Source: Alishewanella aestuarii B11
GTDB lineage: Bacteria > Pseudomonadota > Gammaproteobacteria > Enterobacterales > Alteromonadaceae
Length of the DNA stretch: 64,000 nt
Direction: 5' to 3'
NCBI RefSeq assembly: GCF_000280055.1
Contig: NZ_ALAB01000007.1
Span: forward strand, 1 to 64,000
Every line of letters starts with the position of its first letter. Position 1 is the first letter of the stretch. A program made the position numbers and the translations under genes. This document shows positions 55,039 to 64,000 of the stretch, in pieces. The notes beneath the pieces are model-generated. The model ran no database searches, was not told the DNA's origin, and saw nothing but the letters and a program-made list of their open reading frames with translations.

Positions 55039-55823
55039 CCGCCGTTACTCCAGGCTTGCCAGGCCAGACGCACCGCTATGGCGATCACCACGCAGATAAA
55101 GACTGGCCGGATAAACTTGCTGCCAAAGCGGATCGCCGAGTGTGCGCCCAAATAAGCCCCCAGCATCAGGCACAGCCCCATGGCAATACCGAGCGTAAAA
55201 TGCACGTGTCCCAGCACGATAAAGGCCGCCAGTGAAAAGCCATTGCTGACAAAGTTCATGGTACGGGCGACGCCACTGGTCAGCAGCAAATTAATTTTAT
55301 ACAGCGCCATGGTCGACACCATCCAGAACGCGCCGGCACCAGGACCGGCGACGCCATCATAAAAACCCAGCGTCAGGCCCTGGGCCCGTTGTTGCCAGTA
55401 AAGTTTTGGCCCAGCGTTTGGCAGTGTCAGGCGGTCATCCGGCTGCATGCGGTTGAACAGGGTATAGATGGCGGCAAACAGGATCAGTAACGGCAGGATC
55501 TTTTCCAGCAGGGCGGTGCTGAGCTGATCGACCACCAGTGTGCCGAGCAGGGCACCGATGGCGGTAAAGACTAAACTGTTGCGCCAGTAATGTGGGTTAA
55601 ATAGCTGCTTACGATAATAGGTTAAGGAGGCGGTAAAGGAGCCAAAGGTTGCCGCCAGTTTGTTAGTGCCCAGTACCACATGCGGCGGTAAACCGGCCGT
55701 CAGCAGGGCTGGTACCGTCAATAAACCACCGCCACCGGCAATGGCATCAATATAGCCGGCGATAAAGGCGACACCACAGAGCAGTAATAAGAGTTCAAAG
55801 GTCAGATTCAGATCCACAAGCAA
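55035..55823 (-). CDS. TSUP (TauE/SafE) family permease
   Basis: The 262-residue membrane protein has seven or eight hydrophobic segments and the TSUP motif IDAIAGGGGLLTVPALL near residues 26-42 and the related FYDGVAGPGAGAFWMVST in the second half. The family exports sulfite or related organosulfur anions; the substrate is unknown. It resembles YfcA of E. coli. It heads the permease-priC-HDAC run. Confidence 0.88.
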   Translation of the reverse strand: MLVDLNLTFELLLLLCGVAFIAGYIDAIAGGGGLLTVPALLTAGLPPHVVLGTNKLAATFGSFTASLTYYRKQLFNPHYWRNSLVFTAIGALLGTLVVDQLSTALLEKILPLLILFAAIYTLFNRMQPDDRLTLPNAGPKLYWQQRAQGLTLGFYDGVAGPGAGAFWMVSTMALYKINLLLTSGVARTMNFVSNGFSLAAFIVLGHVHFTLGIAMGLCLMLGAYLGAHSAIRFGSKFIRPVFICVVIAIAVRLAWQAWSNGG

Positions 55824-55856
55824 GGCCAGGTCCTGTTAGGTTTACTGCTGCAACAG

Positions 55857-57917
55857 TCAGTATTGAATGGTTCGGCGAAACGGCGGCAGCGTATCCAGCA
55901 TAGCCTTGCCATAGCTTTTAGTCACCAGCCGCCGGTCCAGGATCACGATCCGACCGTGGTCCTGCTCTTGTCGTAGCAGTCTACCACAAGCTTGCACCAG
56001 TTTCTTCGCAGTCGCCGGTAAACTCTGTTGTAAAAACGCATTGCCGCCGCGGGCACTAATCGCTTCGCTCTGTGCTGCTTCCAGTGGCGAGGTCGGCACC
56101 GCAAACGGCAGTTTGGTGATAATCAGGTTAGTCAGCAACTTGCCCGGCAGATCCAGACCTTCGGCAAAGCTTTGGGTGCCGAATAAAATACTGCTACCAC
56201 CGGCCTGTACCTTTTCCTGATGCAGTTGCAACAGGGCTTGCCGTGAGGCTTCCCCCTGTACCAGTAACGAAAAACCGCTGCTCCGCAGCGCACTGGCGAC
56301 CTCCTGCATTTGCCAGTAAGAGGCAAACAGCACCAGCGTGCCAGCAGTGTGATCCAGATAACTGGGTAATAAACGGATCAGTTCCTGGCTAAAGGCGGGA
56401 TCAGTCGGCTCACAGCGGGTAGGAGGTAAAATCATTTCCGCTTGCTCGGCATAGGCAAAGGGCGAGTCGACCTGTAAACACTGCAGTGCCTCGAAGTCCA
56501 GTAAGCCCAGTTCGCGTTTGGCATGCTCAAAGCTGTTCAGTAGCCTGAGTGTGGCTGAGCACAGCACCACGGCAAAGGCCGGCTGAAACAGTACCTGTTG
56601 TAGCTTATAACTGACACTCAGCGGGCAGGCATGTAAATACAGCGGGCTCTGCGCACTGGCGCGGCTTAGCCAGCGTGCCTGGCTGGCAATGTCTTTTTGT
56701 GGTTGCGCCAGCAGTTGCCACAGTTGTTGTTGCTGCTCAAGTCTTAAGCGCAGGCTGGCCAGTTCATGGATCAGCTGCGGTTGGCTGCGCAGCAATTTCG
56801 GTTGTTCAGTCAACTGTTGTTGTAATTCGTTCAGTAGCCGCTCTGAGGTCGTTAAGGCTTTATTGCTGGCCTCTGCCAAGGGTTCGGCCTGCTGCTGCCA
56901 TAGCCGTGGTAAAGCCGCATGTGGAAAACGGTACTCGGTTTGTTCAGCTTGCTGAAACCACTGCGGCAGAAAGTCTTTTAAACTGCGCTCAACAGGTTTC
57001 AGCGCAGCGGCAAAGTCACTGAGTAAATCATCTAACTTTAACAAATCTTTTAAGCTACGCTCGGTCAACAGCCCTTGCAGTAGCTGTAGCTGCTTGCGGG
57101 CTTTCTCCAGCCAGGCTTGTTGCTGGTTTAACTGCGCGCTGGCGCTGAGTAAGTCCCGGCCGCAATCAGCCAGATGATGGGCTTCGTCTATCACATAGAT
57201 GCAGTCTTCCGGTGCCGGTAATACCGCATTACCGGCCAGCAGATCAGATAGCAGCAGGCTGTGATTTACCACCAGCACCTCTGAATCGGCGATTTCTGCG
57301 CGTGCCAGATGAAAGGGGCAATGCAGATGTTGTCGTTGTTGCTTATGGCAGATATGAGCATCGGCCTGCAACTGCTGCCACAGTGGATCCGGCACTGCTT
57401 CAGTTAACGTATCGCGATCGCCTAACCAGCGGCGGTGTTGCCAATCACTGAGCAGCCGTTGTAACAGGGCCTGCTGGGTCGCATCCGGGCTAAAATCGGC
57501 ACCGGCAAATAAGGTGGGTTGTTCAATTAATTGCTGTAGGCGTTCAATACAGGCATAGCGTTGACGACCTTTAACCAAGGTAAAGTTAAACTGCAGGCCG
57601 CTGTGTGATAAAAAGAACGGCAAATCCTTATTCACCAGTTGTTCCTGCAGTGCCACTGTCGCGGTGGCAATGACCAGCTTTTTATTATTGGCCAACGCAT
57701 AGGGCAGGCTACCCAAAATGTACGCCAGAGATTTACCGGTGCCGGTGCCAGCTTCAATTAAGCCTAAACGCTGCTGGCGATGATAGTCGCCGGCAATAAT
57801 TTTGCTGATTTCGGCAATTAACTTATTCTGGCCGGGTCTGGGGCGGTAGCCTGGCAGCTTTTGCCGCAGCTGGCAGTGAATATCGCGGATTTGTTGCTTT
57901 AAGCGGTCTGAGAGCAT
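55857..57917 (-). CDS. dinG: ATP-dependent DNA helicase DinG
   Basis: DinG is a 5'-3' iron-sulfur helicase of the XPD family that unwinds R-loops and recombination intermediates. The 686 residues have Walker A EAGTGTGKS (55-63), DEAH box VIDEAHHLAD (242-251), and conserved helicase motifs to the C-terminus (ACGRLLRQEQDHGRIVILD). The Fe-S domain shows Cys123, Cys190 and Cys200. A fourth Cys, expected near residue 195 by comparison with E. coli C199, is replaced in HICHKQQRQHLHCPF. Histidines nearby could substitute, or the cluster may be altered. Confidence 0.93.
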   Translation of the reverse strand: MLSDRLKQQIRDIHCQLRQKLPGYRPRPGQNKLIAEISKIIAGDYHRQQRLGLIEAGTGTGKSLAYILGSLPYALANNKKLVIATATVALQEQLVNKDLPFFLSHSGLQFNFTLVKGRQRYACIERLQQLIEQPTLFAGADFSPDATQQALLQRLLSDWQHRRWLGDRDTLTEAVPDPLWQQLQADAHICHKQQRQHLHCPFHLARAEIADSEVLVVNHSLLLSDLLAGNAVLPAPEDCIYVIDEAHHLADCGRDLLSASAQLNQQQAWLEKARKQLQLLQGLLTERSLKDLLKLDDLLSDFAAALKPVERSLKDFLPQWFQQAEQTEYRFPHAALPRLWQQQAEPLAEASNKALTTSERLLNELQQQLTEQPKLLRSQPQLIHELASLRLRLEQQQQLWQLLAQPQKDIASQARWLSRASAQSPLYLHACPLSVSYKLQQVLFQPAFAVVLCSATLRLLNSFEHAKRELGLLDFEALQCLQVDSPFAYAEQAEMILPPTRCEPTDPAFSQELIRLLPSYLDHTAGTLVLFASYWQMQEVASALRSSGFSLLVQGEASRQALLQLHQEKVQAGGSSILFGTQSFAEGLDLPGKLLTNLIITKLPFAVPTSPLEAAQSEAISARGGNAFLQQSLPATAKKLVQACGRLLRQEQDHGRIVILDRRLVTKSYGKAMLDTLPPFRRTIQY

Positions 57918-58476
57918 GGCATCGATATGTAATCTTTTTGCTTATTCTAGCCTGAGTTACCTTGCGTGCCCAGTGTTGTGATGTTGCCGCCTTGGCCTGT
58001 TATTTTTCTCACCTTTTAGGTCGTCCCGCTGCGATTGGTGCCATAACGGCTTTGCTCCAGCCGCTAAGTTCGATCCAGATTGCCGAATATAGCAACAATT
58101 AGATCTGGTAAGAGCAGTGTTTTTGGGTAATATAAAATTTACAACTCGAGCGGCGCACTATGCGGTAGTGGCGTATTTTTGTACACTTATTCGCCATAGT
58201 TGCAGCTAAATGCCTTTATTGAGGAAATGTTGCGCTACGGATGATCATGGTTTGTAAGCAATATGTGCATTATACACCAGATGCTTTTTGCTGTTTACTA
58301 ACGGCGGACAGTTAATTTATAAAATTGTTCCTTAAAAGCTGTTGACCCTTTAGAAAAATTACGTTTATTATCATGAAGCGTTATGCGGGGTGAAGTTGCA
58401 TTTAACAACTACTTCGTTTAAAAGCTAGTAACTGAAAAACAGAATCACTAATTAAATGTGGTCCAGGGAGAAATAC
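57918..58476. other. Long regulatory interval before the TonB receptor
   Basis: About 560 bases with no convincing gene. AT-rich sequence at 58125-58330 and the promoter at 58342 suggest control of the receptor gene. I see no clear Fur box or repeat. Confidence 0.5.
58342..58371 (+). promoter_or_regulatory. Predicted promoter of the TonB receptor gene
   Basis: TTGACC (58342-58347) and TATTAT (58366-58371) are 18 bp apart. Start near 58378 gives a leader of about 100 nt before the ATG at 58477. Confidence 0.65.
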
Positions 58477-61161
58477 ATGTACTCAAATAACAAATTAAGC
58501 AAAGCTGTGCGCTTAGCTATCGCGTTCGGTGCAGCTTCAGCCTTTGCTGGAGCTGCTGTTGCACAACAATCGCAACAAAGTGAAGAAGAATCTGCAAAAG
58601 TTGAACGAATTGAAGTAACTGGTTCACGTATTAAACGTACTGATTTAGAAGGTGCATTACCAATTACTGTTATTGACCGCGAGCAAATTGATTTATCTGG
58701 TCAGATGAGTGTGTCTGATTTGTTACGTAACACTACCTTCAACTCTTTCGGTTCTTACCGTTCAACTTCTGGTAATGCTTCTCAAGGTACTACTCAAGTC
58801 AGTCTTCGTGGTCTTGGCTCAAGTAGGACTTTGATCCTTGTTGATGGTCGCCGCTTGCCAACATCACCGATCAGTGGTTCTGGTCAGGACCTTAACACTG
58901 TTCCATTAGCTGCTGTAGAGCGAGTAGAAGTCTTAAGCGATGGAGCATCAGCGGTTTATGGTTCAGACGCGATTGGTGGTGTTATTAACATTATCACCAG
59001 AAAAGATTACGATGGCGCTGAACTTCGAGTAGGCGCTGGTCGTGTTAGTATTCCTACAGAAGGTGGCGATCGTGAAGAAGGATCATTTGTAATTGGTACT
59101 TCTACCAACAAATCGCGCTTGTTAGCGGGTTTCTCTTGGAATGAGCGAGATATTATCTTTGAACGCCATTTTCCATGGAACCAGGGTAACCGTGGTATCT
59201 CGCCATATGGTAATAACTGGGCCGAAGTGACTTCTGCTGGTCGTGCACCAGCTGCAACTAATGCTCTTTCTTTAGGCACGGCAGCATGTGAAGGCTTAAA
59301 TGAGAATTGGTTCACCACCGAAAATCCATGGATTGGTGGCGACATGTGTAGCTACGATTTCCGTCAAACCAATGCGAATGATTCCTCAGTCGGCACCCAG
59401 TCAATGTTTTTCCGCGCCAGCCAAGACATTACGGACGATTGGCAGGTTTATGCTAATGCCTCTGCTGTTAAATCAAAATCATTCGGTCGTTATGCTGCAT
59501 CTTTAAATGATCCAGGTTCTGTTATTTCTGCCACTAGCCTTAATAACCCAACCAACCCAAATAGTCCGTTGTATAATCCAGCCACTAACCGTGACGGTGT
59601 TGCAGCTCCCCGTCCAGTTGCGGTATATCATCGCTTTGCTTCTTTAGGCACTCGTGATAGTCAAGTTGATAACTATACAACAGATGTGCAGATGGGCTTT
59701 ACCGGTATGGTAAACGACGTTGAAGTTGAATTTGGTGGTCGTAAAACGAAAACTAAAGTAAATAATATGGGTAATGGTTATCTGCTGCGTTCCGTAGCAA
59801 ACGTAGCTATGGAAAACGGTACCTATATGTTAAATGATCCTTTAGGTGCTCGTTTTACAACACCTGAAGATCGTGCAGCATATCGCCGTTTGTTAGATTC
59901 GCTTAATATCACCATCTCTCGTATCAACCTGTTTGATATGAAAGAAGTATTTGCGAATGCCTCTTTTGATGTGTTTGAACTTCAACATGGTATGGTACAA
60001 ATGTTTGTAGGTACCGAGTACCGTTCAGAAGATTATGCTGATATTTATGATTCGCAGTCTGCTGCTGGTACTGTAGGTGGTTCTGCAGGTAGCTCAGCGG
60101 GTGGTGGTCGTAATGTTAAAGCAGCTTATTTTGAAACACTGGTGCCGGTACTTGATGATTTGGAGCTGAATTTCGCAGGCCGCTTCGATAAATATTCAGA
60201 TTATGGTTCAGATTTCTCGCCAAAGGCATCATTACGTTATGAGCCATTAGATGGGTTAGTATTACGTGCCTCTTATGGCAAGGGCTTCCGCGCACCAACG
60301 CTTGATATTCTTACCCAACAACCTTCACCGGGTAATCCACAGGTCCGTGATTTTGTTTTATGTGATTTCAGAGGTCAAACAACTTGTCCTCAAGGTCAGC
60401 TGCGTGCTACCACAATATCAAATCCTGCATTAGCTTCAGAGAAGTCTACGCAAATTGCTTTAGGTCTGGCGTATCAGCCAACTGATTGGGTAAATTTTGC
60501 TGTTGATTACTATAATATCGAAATTACAGATGCAATTTCATTCATTGGTTTACAGGCTTTGATTAACACTGAGCGCGCTGGTGATGCTTTCCCTGCTGGC
60601 TTGGGAATTGTACGTGATCCTGTGACAAGAGTTATCGTTGATGCGACTACTGGTTACGCCAACAGAGGTTCAGTTGATACCAGCGGTTTAGATATCAATG
60701 TACGTTTCAACTTTGATCTGGGTAATATCGGCCGTTTGACTCATAATCTGCAGTTTGGTCATGTCTTCGATTATTCAGTAGATGGCGGCCGTAACTTAGT
60801 TCGTGACCCAGGTACACCTCGTCAAAGAGCGTCGCTGTCTAACGTATACTCGTACGGAGACTTTGACTTTGCTTGGAACATCAATGCCATCGGTAACCAG
60901 TACAATAGCGTAACGCGTCCTACTTCAGGTCCAAACGCTGGTCAGTTAGTTAAAGCAGGTAATATCGCTACTTGGATTACCCATGATGCTCAAGTGCGTT
61001 ATACATTAGGTTGGAATGCTGATATCGTGGTTGGCGTACAAAACCTGTTCGAGAAATACCCTCAGTTAAATACAGGTGCAGCTGATGGCCGTGGCTTCGA
61101 CTATACCTTGTATGATGGCTCTGGTCGTATTTCTTACGTACGTTACACTCAGCGTTTCTGA
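58477..61161 (+). CDS. TonB-dependent outer-membrane receptor
   Basis: The 894-residue protein has a signal peptide (MYSNNKLSKAVRLAIAFGAA, cut after AVA), a TonB-box-like VERIEVTGSRIKRTD, a plug domain (about 55-170, with LRGLGSSRTLILVDGRRLP and GSDAIGGVINIITRK) and a 22-strand barrel ending RISYVRYTQRF. The ATG at 58477 behind AGGGAG is preferred to 58456. No siderophore or vitamin genes lie near; the ligand is unknown. The peptidase downstream hints at peptide-related uptake, a weak inference. Codon use is more A/T-ended than in the neighbours, perhaps from high expression. Confidence 0.92.
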   Translation: MYSNNKLSKAVRLAIAFGAASAFAGAAVAQQSQQSEEESAKVERIEVTGSRIKRTDLEGALPITVIDREQIDLSGQMSVSDLLRNTTFNSFGSYRSTSGNASQGTTQVSLRGLGSSRTLILVDGRRLPTSPISGSGQDLNTVPLAAVERVEVLSDGASAVYGSDAIGGVINIITRKDYDGAELRVGAGRVSIPTEGGDREEGSFVIGTSTNKSRLLAGFSWNERDIIFERHFPWNQGNRGISPYGNNWAEVTSAGRAPAATNALSLGTAACEGLNENWFTTENPWIGGDMCSYDFRQTNANDSSVGTQSMFFRASQDITDDWQVYANASAVKSKSFGRYAASLNDPGSVISATSLNNPTNPNSPLYNPATNRDGVAAPRPVAVYHRFASLGTRDSQVDNYTTDVQMGFTGMVNDVEVEFGGRKTKTKVNNMGNGYLLRSVANVAMENGTYMLNDPLGARFTTPEDRAAYRRLLDSLNITISRINLFDMKEVFANASFDVFELQHGMVQMFVGTEYRSEDYADIYDSQSAAGTVGGSAGSSAGGGRNVKAAYFETLVPVLDDLELNFAGRFDKYSDYGSDFSPKASLRYEPLDGLVLRASYGKGFRAPTLDILTQQPSPGNPQVRDFVLCDFRGQTTCPQGQLRATTISNPALASEKSTQIALGLAYQPTDWVNFAVDYYNIEITDAISFIGLQALINTERAGDAFPAGLGIVRDPVTRVIVDATTGYANRGSVDTSGLDINVRFNFDLGNIGRLTHNLQFGHVFDYSVDGGRNLVRDPGTPRQRASLSNVYSYGDFDFAWNINAIGNQYNSVTRPTSGPNAGQLVKAGNIATWITHDAQVRYTLGWNADIVVGVQNLFEKYPQLNTGAADGRGFDYTLYDGSGRISYVRYTQRF

Positions 61162-61182
61162 TAGCTGATTAAGTAAAATCCG

Positions 61183-61213
61183 AAAAGGGCAGTGTTTAAC
61201 TGCCCTTTTTTAT
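61183..61213 (+). terminator. Rho-independent terminator after the TonB receptor gene
   Basis: AAAAGGGCAGT pairs with ACTGCCCTTTT around GTTTA and enters a T-run, so the receptor gene is largely a separate transcription unit. Confidence 0.9.
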
Positions 61214-61223
61214 TGGAGTTGTT

Positions 61224-62180
61224 ATGGCACAACATTGGTCTACCTATTGGCAAAGTGCGTTAAGCCTGAACAGTTTTAGCGAAGGTGAAATGGCAGCCGG
61301 CTATCAGGGAGAATTAAAAGACTTTTGGTATCAGATTTTTTCTTGCTTACCCGCTGCGGCAGAGGTTCTGGATGTCGGAACTGGAAATGGTGCACTGGCA
61401 TTAATGCTGCTGCAGTACGCCGATGCCTCGGGATCTCAGTTTACAGTCAGGGCATCTGATGCGGCTGAGATAGACAAAGAACTGATTATGAGAAAGTTTC
61501 CTGCTTTACGGGCGGATATTTCACGAATTGATTTCTACCCGGAAACCAAAATTGAAAGCCTGCCCTTTGCTGATGGATCTCTGAGTCTGATTACCAGCCA
61601 GTTTGCGTTAGAGTATGCGCAGCCAAGTCAGGCGGTACAAAGCTGTATGCGTGTACTGAAGCCGGCAGGACGTTTAGAGGCGGTAATTCATCATGCTGAG
61701 ACACCCTTGCTGCAGCAGTCCCGTCAGTTACTACAGTTGTTAACCGCTTTTACTACGCCTGATTTTCTGTCCCTGCTTGCGCAATTTAAAGAACGCTTGC
61801 TGCAACTGGCTAGAGATAACTCTGAAGCAGCTTATCAGCAATTTGAAGTTGTTAACCGCAAGCTGCTGGAAACTGCCCGTCAGCTGCATCTGCAGGCGGA
61901 ACAACTGGGGGTTGCAGATGATTTTCACGACGTATTGGCAAAATTTGCGGCTTGCTTCGTCGATTTATCGTTGGAAACACCGGATAAACTGGCGTTCTTT
62001 CTGACCGAGCTGGGCTATTACCGGTTACGGCTAGCGGATCAAATTGCTGCCGCCTGGGATGTTAAAAAATGTGAATATTGGGTAAGCTGTTTTGCCAGGT
62101 ATAAGTGCAAAGTAAGCTGTGAGCCGCTTTACCTTAACAAGGAACTGTTTGGCTGGTATTTGTCAGTTTTAAAGCAGTAA
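61224..62180 (+). CDS. Class I SAM-dependent methyltransferase
   Basis: The 318-residue protein has motif I EVLDVGTGNGALALMLLQYA (about 49-68), a later acidic motif and FADGSLSLITSQFALEYAQPS as the motif IV-like region, placing it in the class I methyltransferases. The C-terminal half (about 180-318) is helical and cysteine-containing and not recognised. GGAG precedes ATG 61224. The substrate cannot be told. It is 30 bp upstream of a peptidase gene. Confidence 0.8.
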   Translation: MAQHWSTYWQSALSLNSFSEGEMAAGYQGELKDFWYQIFSCLPAAAEVLDVGTGNGALALMLLQYADASGSQFTVRASDAAEIDKELIMRKFPALRADISRIDFYPETKIESLPFADGSLSLITSQFALEYAQPSQAVQSCMRVLKPAGRLEAVIHHAETPLLQQSRQLLQLLTAFTTPDFLSLLAQFKERLLQLARDNSEAAYQQFEVVNRKLLETARQLHLQAEQLGVADDFHDVLAKFAACFVDLSLETPDKLAFFLTELGYYRLRLADQIAAAWDVKKCEYWVSCFARYKCKVSCEPLYLNKELFGWYLSVLKQ

Positions 62181-62210
62181 ATATTGGAACTGTATTGATT
62201 GGAAGCTGTT

Positions 62211-64000
62211 ATGCAAAAGTTAGTATTAAGCCTGTTGCTGTGTTTAGCCAGCTTCGCTGCTGGTGCGGCGATTAAAACCATAGATTTCTTCGATCATGCA
62301 AAAGTCAAAAATATGAAAGTCTCGCCAGATGGTAAACAACTGGCGTTTAATTACGAAGAGGGCTCAGAAGTGCGCTTGGCGGTAATGCAGCTGAGTAACA
62401 TGCAGATTAAGAGCAGCTTTGCCTTTGGCGAGAATAAGCATGTATTAAACTTTCATTGGGCCAACAATGACCGCGTACTGATGGAAGTGGCAGAGGTAAC
62501 TGGTAATCTGGTCTCTATGCAGGGCACCAGTGTCGACCTCTATGCGGCCAATTCAGATGGGCGTCGCCGTACTCAGCTGTTCCAAACCAATATGTCTACC
62601 TATACCATTTTGCATCTACTCCCAGACCAACCCGATCGGATCTTGATTGGTAAGTATCACTGGGCAGAAAAAAACGGTATGCGTGCTTTTACGCTGGATG
62701 TAAATCGCGGTACAGAGCGTTTCCTTGATGACCAGCCGCCAGGCGTCGTGGCCAGCCTGATGGCAGATAATAGCGGCACTTTGCGGATGGGGATCGAATT
62801 TATTGAAGGCAAAGAGTTTGACCAGAATAAAGCCGTACTGCATATCAAACAACAAGGGCAGTGGCAGCGTATGGAGTTACCATCCCGCCGGGTTAACCCG
62901 CTGGTGCAACCTTTGGGTTTTAGTGCAGATAACAAAATCGCCTATTTTATTTCTAATTTCGACTTAGCAAAAGGTGATCGGCAAGGCGTTTTCGCCTACG
63001 ACTTTGACAATAAGACGTTAGAGTTGGTGGCCCGGCATGAATACTCTGATATTAATGGTCGCTCCGTGGCACATGACGGCGAGTTACTGGCTGTCAATTA
63101 TGCTGCTGGGATAGCCGAGCATGAGTTTATTACCGCCAATCATCCCGGCGCCTTGTTATTGGCTGGCCTGAAAAATGCGTTTGAAGGTCAAAAAGTGACT
63201 ATAACGTCCTTTGATCGCAAAGGACAATTGGCGCTATTTCATGTCAGCGGTGATCGCAATCCCGGCGAGTTTTATTTATATGACATGCAGAAAAAACAAG
63301 CGCGCTATTTGGCGTCAGTAAAGCCCAATCTGGATGTTAAGCAGCTGGTACCCATGCAAGAGGTAAGTTTTGCGGCACGCGATGGCTTAGCTTTGCACGG
63401 TTATTTAACCTTGCCGCAGCAGCAGAGCAGCAAGTTGCCGCTGATCGTTAATGTACACGGTGGCCCCTATGGTCCTTATGATAGCTGGGGCTTTAATGCT
63501 GAAGCACAATTTTTTGCACATCATGGCTATGCCACTTTGCAAGTGAATTTCCGTGGTTCGGGTGGTTATGGCGAGGACTTTCAACGGGCTGGTCGGTTAC
63601 AGTGGGGCCGTGCCATGCAAGACGATTTGGCTGATGCCGTGCGCTGGGCAGTGGCACAGGGCATTGCCGATCCTGAGCGGGTTTGTATTTATGGTGGTAG
63701 CTATGGCGGTTATGCAGCCATTTGGGGCGTTATTAAAGACCCGGAGTTGTATCGCTGCGCGGTTGGCTATGTTGGTGTGTATGATATGCCGCTGTTTTTC
63801 AAAGGTGACGGCTCGGACGCCAGTCGTAGTCGCAATATAGGGCAGTACCTGAGCTCTCATGTTGGCGAAGGTCAGGAGTATTTACAGAGTATTTCTCCGG
63901 TGCACAATGTCGATAAAATTCAGGTGCCGTTACTGATTGTGCACGGCTCGAAAGATGTGCGGGTGCCTATTGTGCACGCTAATAATTTACGTCGCGCGCT
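62211..64000 (+). CDS. S9 (prolyl oligopeptidase) family peptidase, cut by window edge
   Basis: The frame opens at ATG 62211 and stays open to the end of the window, giving 596 residues. It begins with a signal peptide (MQKLVLSLLLCLASFAAGAA), followed by a beta-propeller region (about 20-370; VKNMKVSPDGKQLAFNY) and an alpha/beta-hydrolase domain (about 380 onward) with VNVHGGPYGPYD, the nucleophile motif GGSYGGYAA and HGSKDVRVP holding the catalytic Asp. The catalytic His lies beyond the edge. It probably cleaves short peptides in the periplasm. Confidence 0.93.
   Translation, partial: MQKLVLSLLLCLASFAAGAAIKTIDFFDHAKVKNMKVSPDGKQLAFNYEEGSEVRLAVMQLSNMQIKSSFAFGENKHVLNFHWANNDRVLMEVAEVTGNLVSMQGTSVDLYAANSDGRRRTQLFQTNMSTYTILHLLPDQPDRILIGKYHWAEKNGMRAFTLDVNRGTERFLDDQPPGVVASLMADNSGTLRMGIEFIEGKEFDQNKAVLHIKQQGQWQRMELPSRRVNPLVQPLGFSADNKIAYFISNFDLAKGDRQGVFAYDFDNKTLELVARHEYSDINGRSVAHDGELLAVNYAAGIAEHEFITANHPGALLLAGLKNAFEGQKVTITSFDRKGQLALFHVSGDRNPGEFYLYDMQKKQARYLASVKPNLDVKQLVPMQEVSFAARDGLALHGYLTLPQQQSSKLPLIVNVHGGPYGPYDSWGFNAEAQFFAHHGYATLQVNFRGSGGYGEDFQRAGRLQWGRAMQDDLADAVRWAVAQGIADPERVCIYGGSYGGYAAIWGVIKDPELYRCAVGYVGVYDMPLFFKGDGSDASRSRNIGQYLSSHVGEGQEYLQSISPVHNVDKIQVPLLIVHGSKDVRVPIVHANNLRRA

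Noticed and set aside
58200-58260. Fifteen-codon ORF upstream of the TonB receptor
   Set aside because: No ribosome site at proper distance and no conserved features; likely chance.
1-64000. tRNA genes, rRNA genes and CRISPR arrays
   Set aside because: I scanned intergenic regions for TTCGAATC-type arms, rRNA sequence and regularly spaced repeats and found none.

Overview
The window is chromosomal DNA of a gammaproteobacterium. The core-gene order (map-glnD-dapD divergent from rpsB-tsf-pyrH-frr-uppS-cdsA-dxr-rseP-bamA-skp-lpxD-fabZ-lpxA-lpxB-rnhB-dnaE-accA-tilS), an NAD-type isocitrate dehydrogenase, DUF3192, DUF2789, DUF3014 and VF530 proteins, many TTG/GTG starts and a large TonB-dependent receptor suggest an Alteromonadales relative of the Rheinheimera/Alishewanella type. 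The genus is inference; no marker in the window settles it.

1-8050 is accessory. It opens with one end of an IS21-family element (istB cut by the window edge, istA, and a terminus with repeated binding-type motifs). The element abuts a 62-codon C-terminal remnant of a membrane gene. Next come AT-richer, same-strand small genes, mostly exported or lipoproteins and mostly unrecognised, plus a VOC-family protein. A Tat-exported class A beta-lactamase and a second serine hydrolase follow, 30 bp apart.

8100-23400 holds icd, then a tight minus-strand run (diguanylate cyclase, ppnN, xni, DUF3192, a 544-aa unknown). After it come queF, syd, a zinc-ribbon protein, yqcC-truC-yqcA and cysZ. Much of this is the E. 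coli yqcA-truC-yqcC-syd-queF-ppnN-xni neighbourhood with insertions.

23400-48600 is the conserved core: dapD-glnD-map on the minus strand, then translation (rpsB, tsf, frr), UMP kinase, isoprenoid and phospholipid synthesis (uppS, cdsA, dxr), envelope assembly (rseP, bamA, skp), lipid A synthesis (lpxD, fabZ, lpxA, lpxB), rnhB, dnaE, accA and tilS on the plus strand. An rpsB promoter and a structured rpsB leader are visible.

48600-64000 is mixed: a second diguanylate cyclase, a patatin-like lipase, DUF3014, 4.5S RNA with a promoter and short 5' leader, a ComFB-like protein, tryptophan 2,3-dioxygenase, a histone-deacetylase-like protein, priC, a TauE/SafE permease, dinG, then a TonB receptor, a methyltransferase and an S9 peptidase cut by the window end.

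I found no CRISPR array, tRNA, rRNA or recognisable defence system. The least explained parts are the small-gene cluster at 2086-5584, the cyclase-ppnN operon with a possible small leader ORF, and a DinG lacking one expected cluster cysteine.
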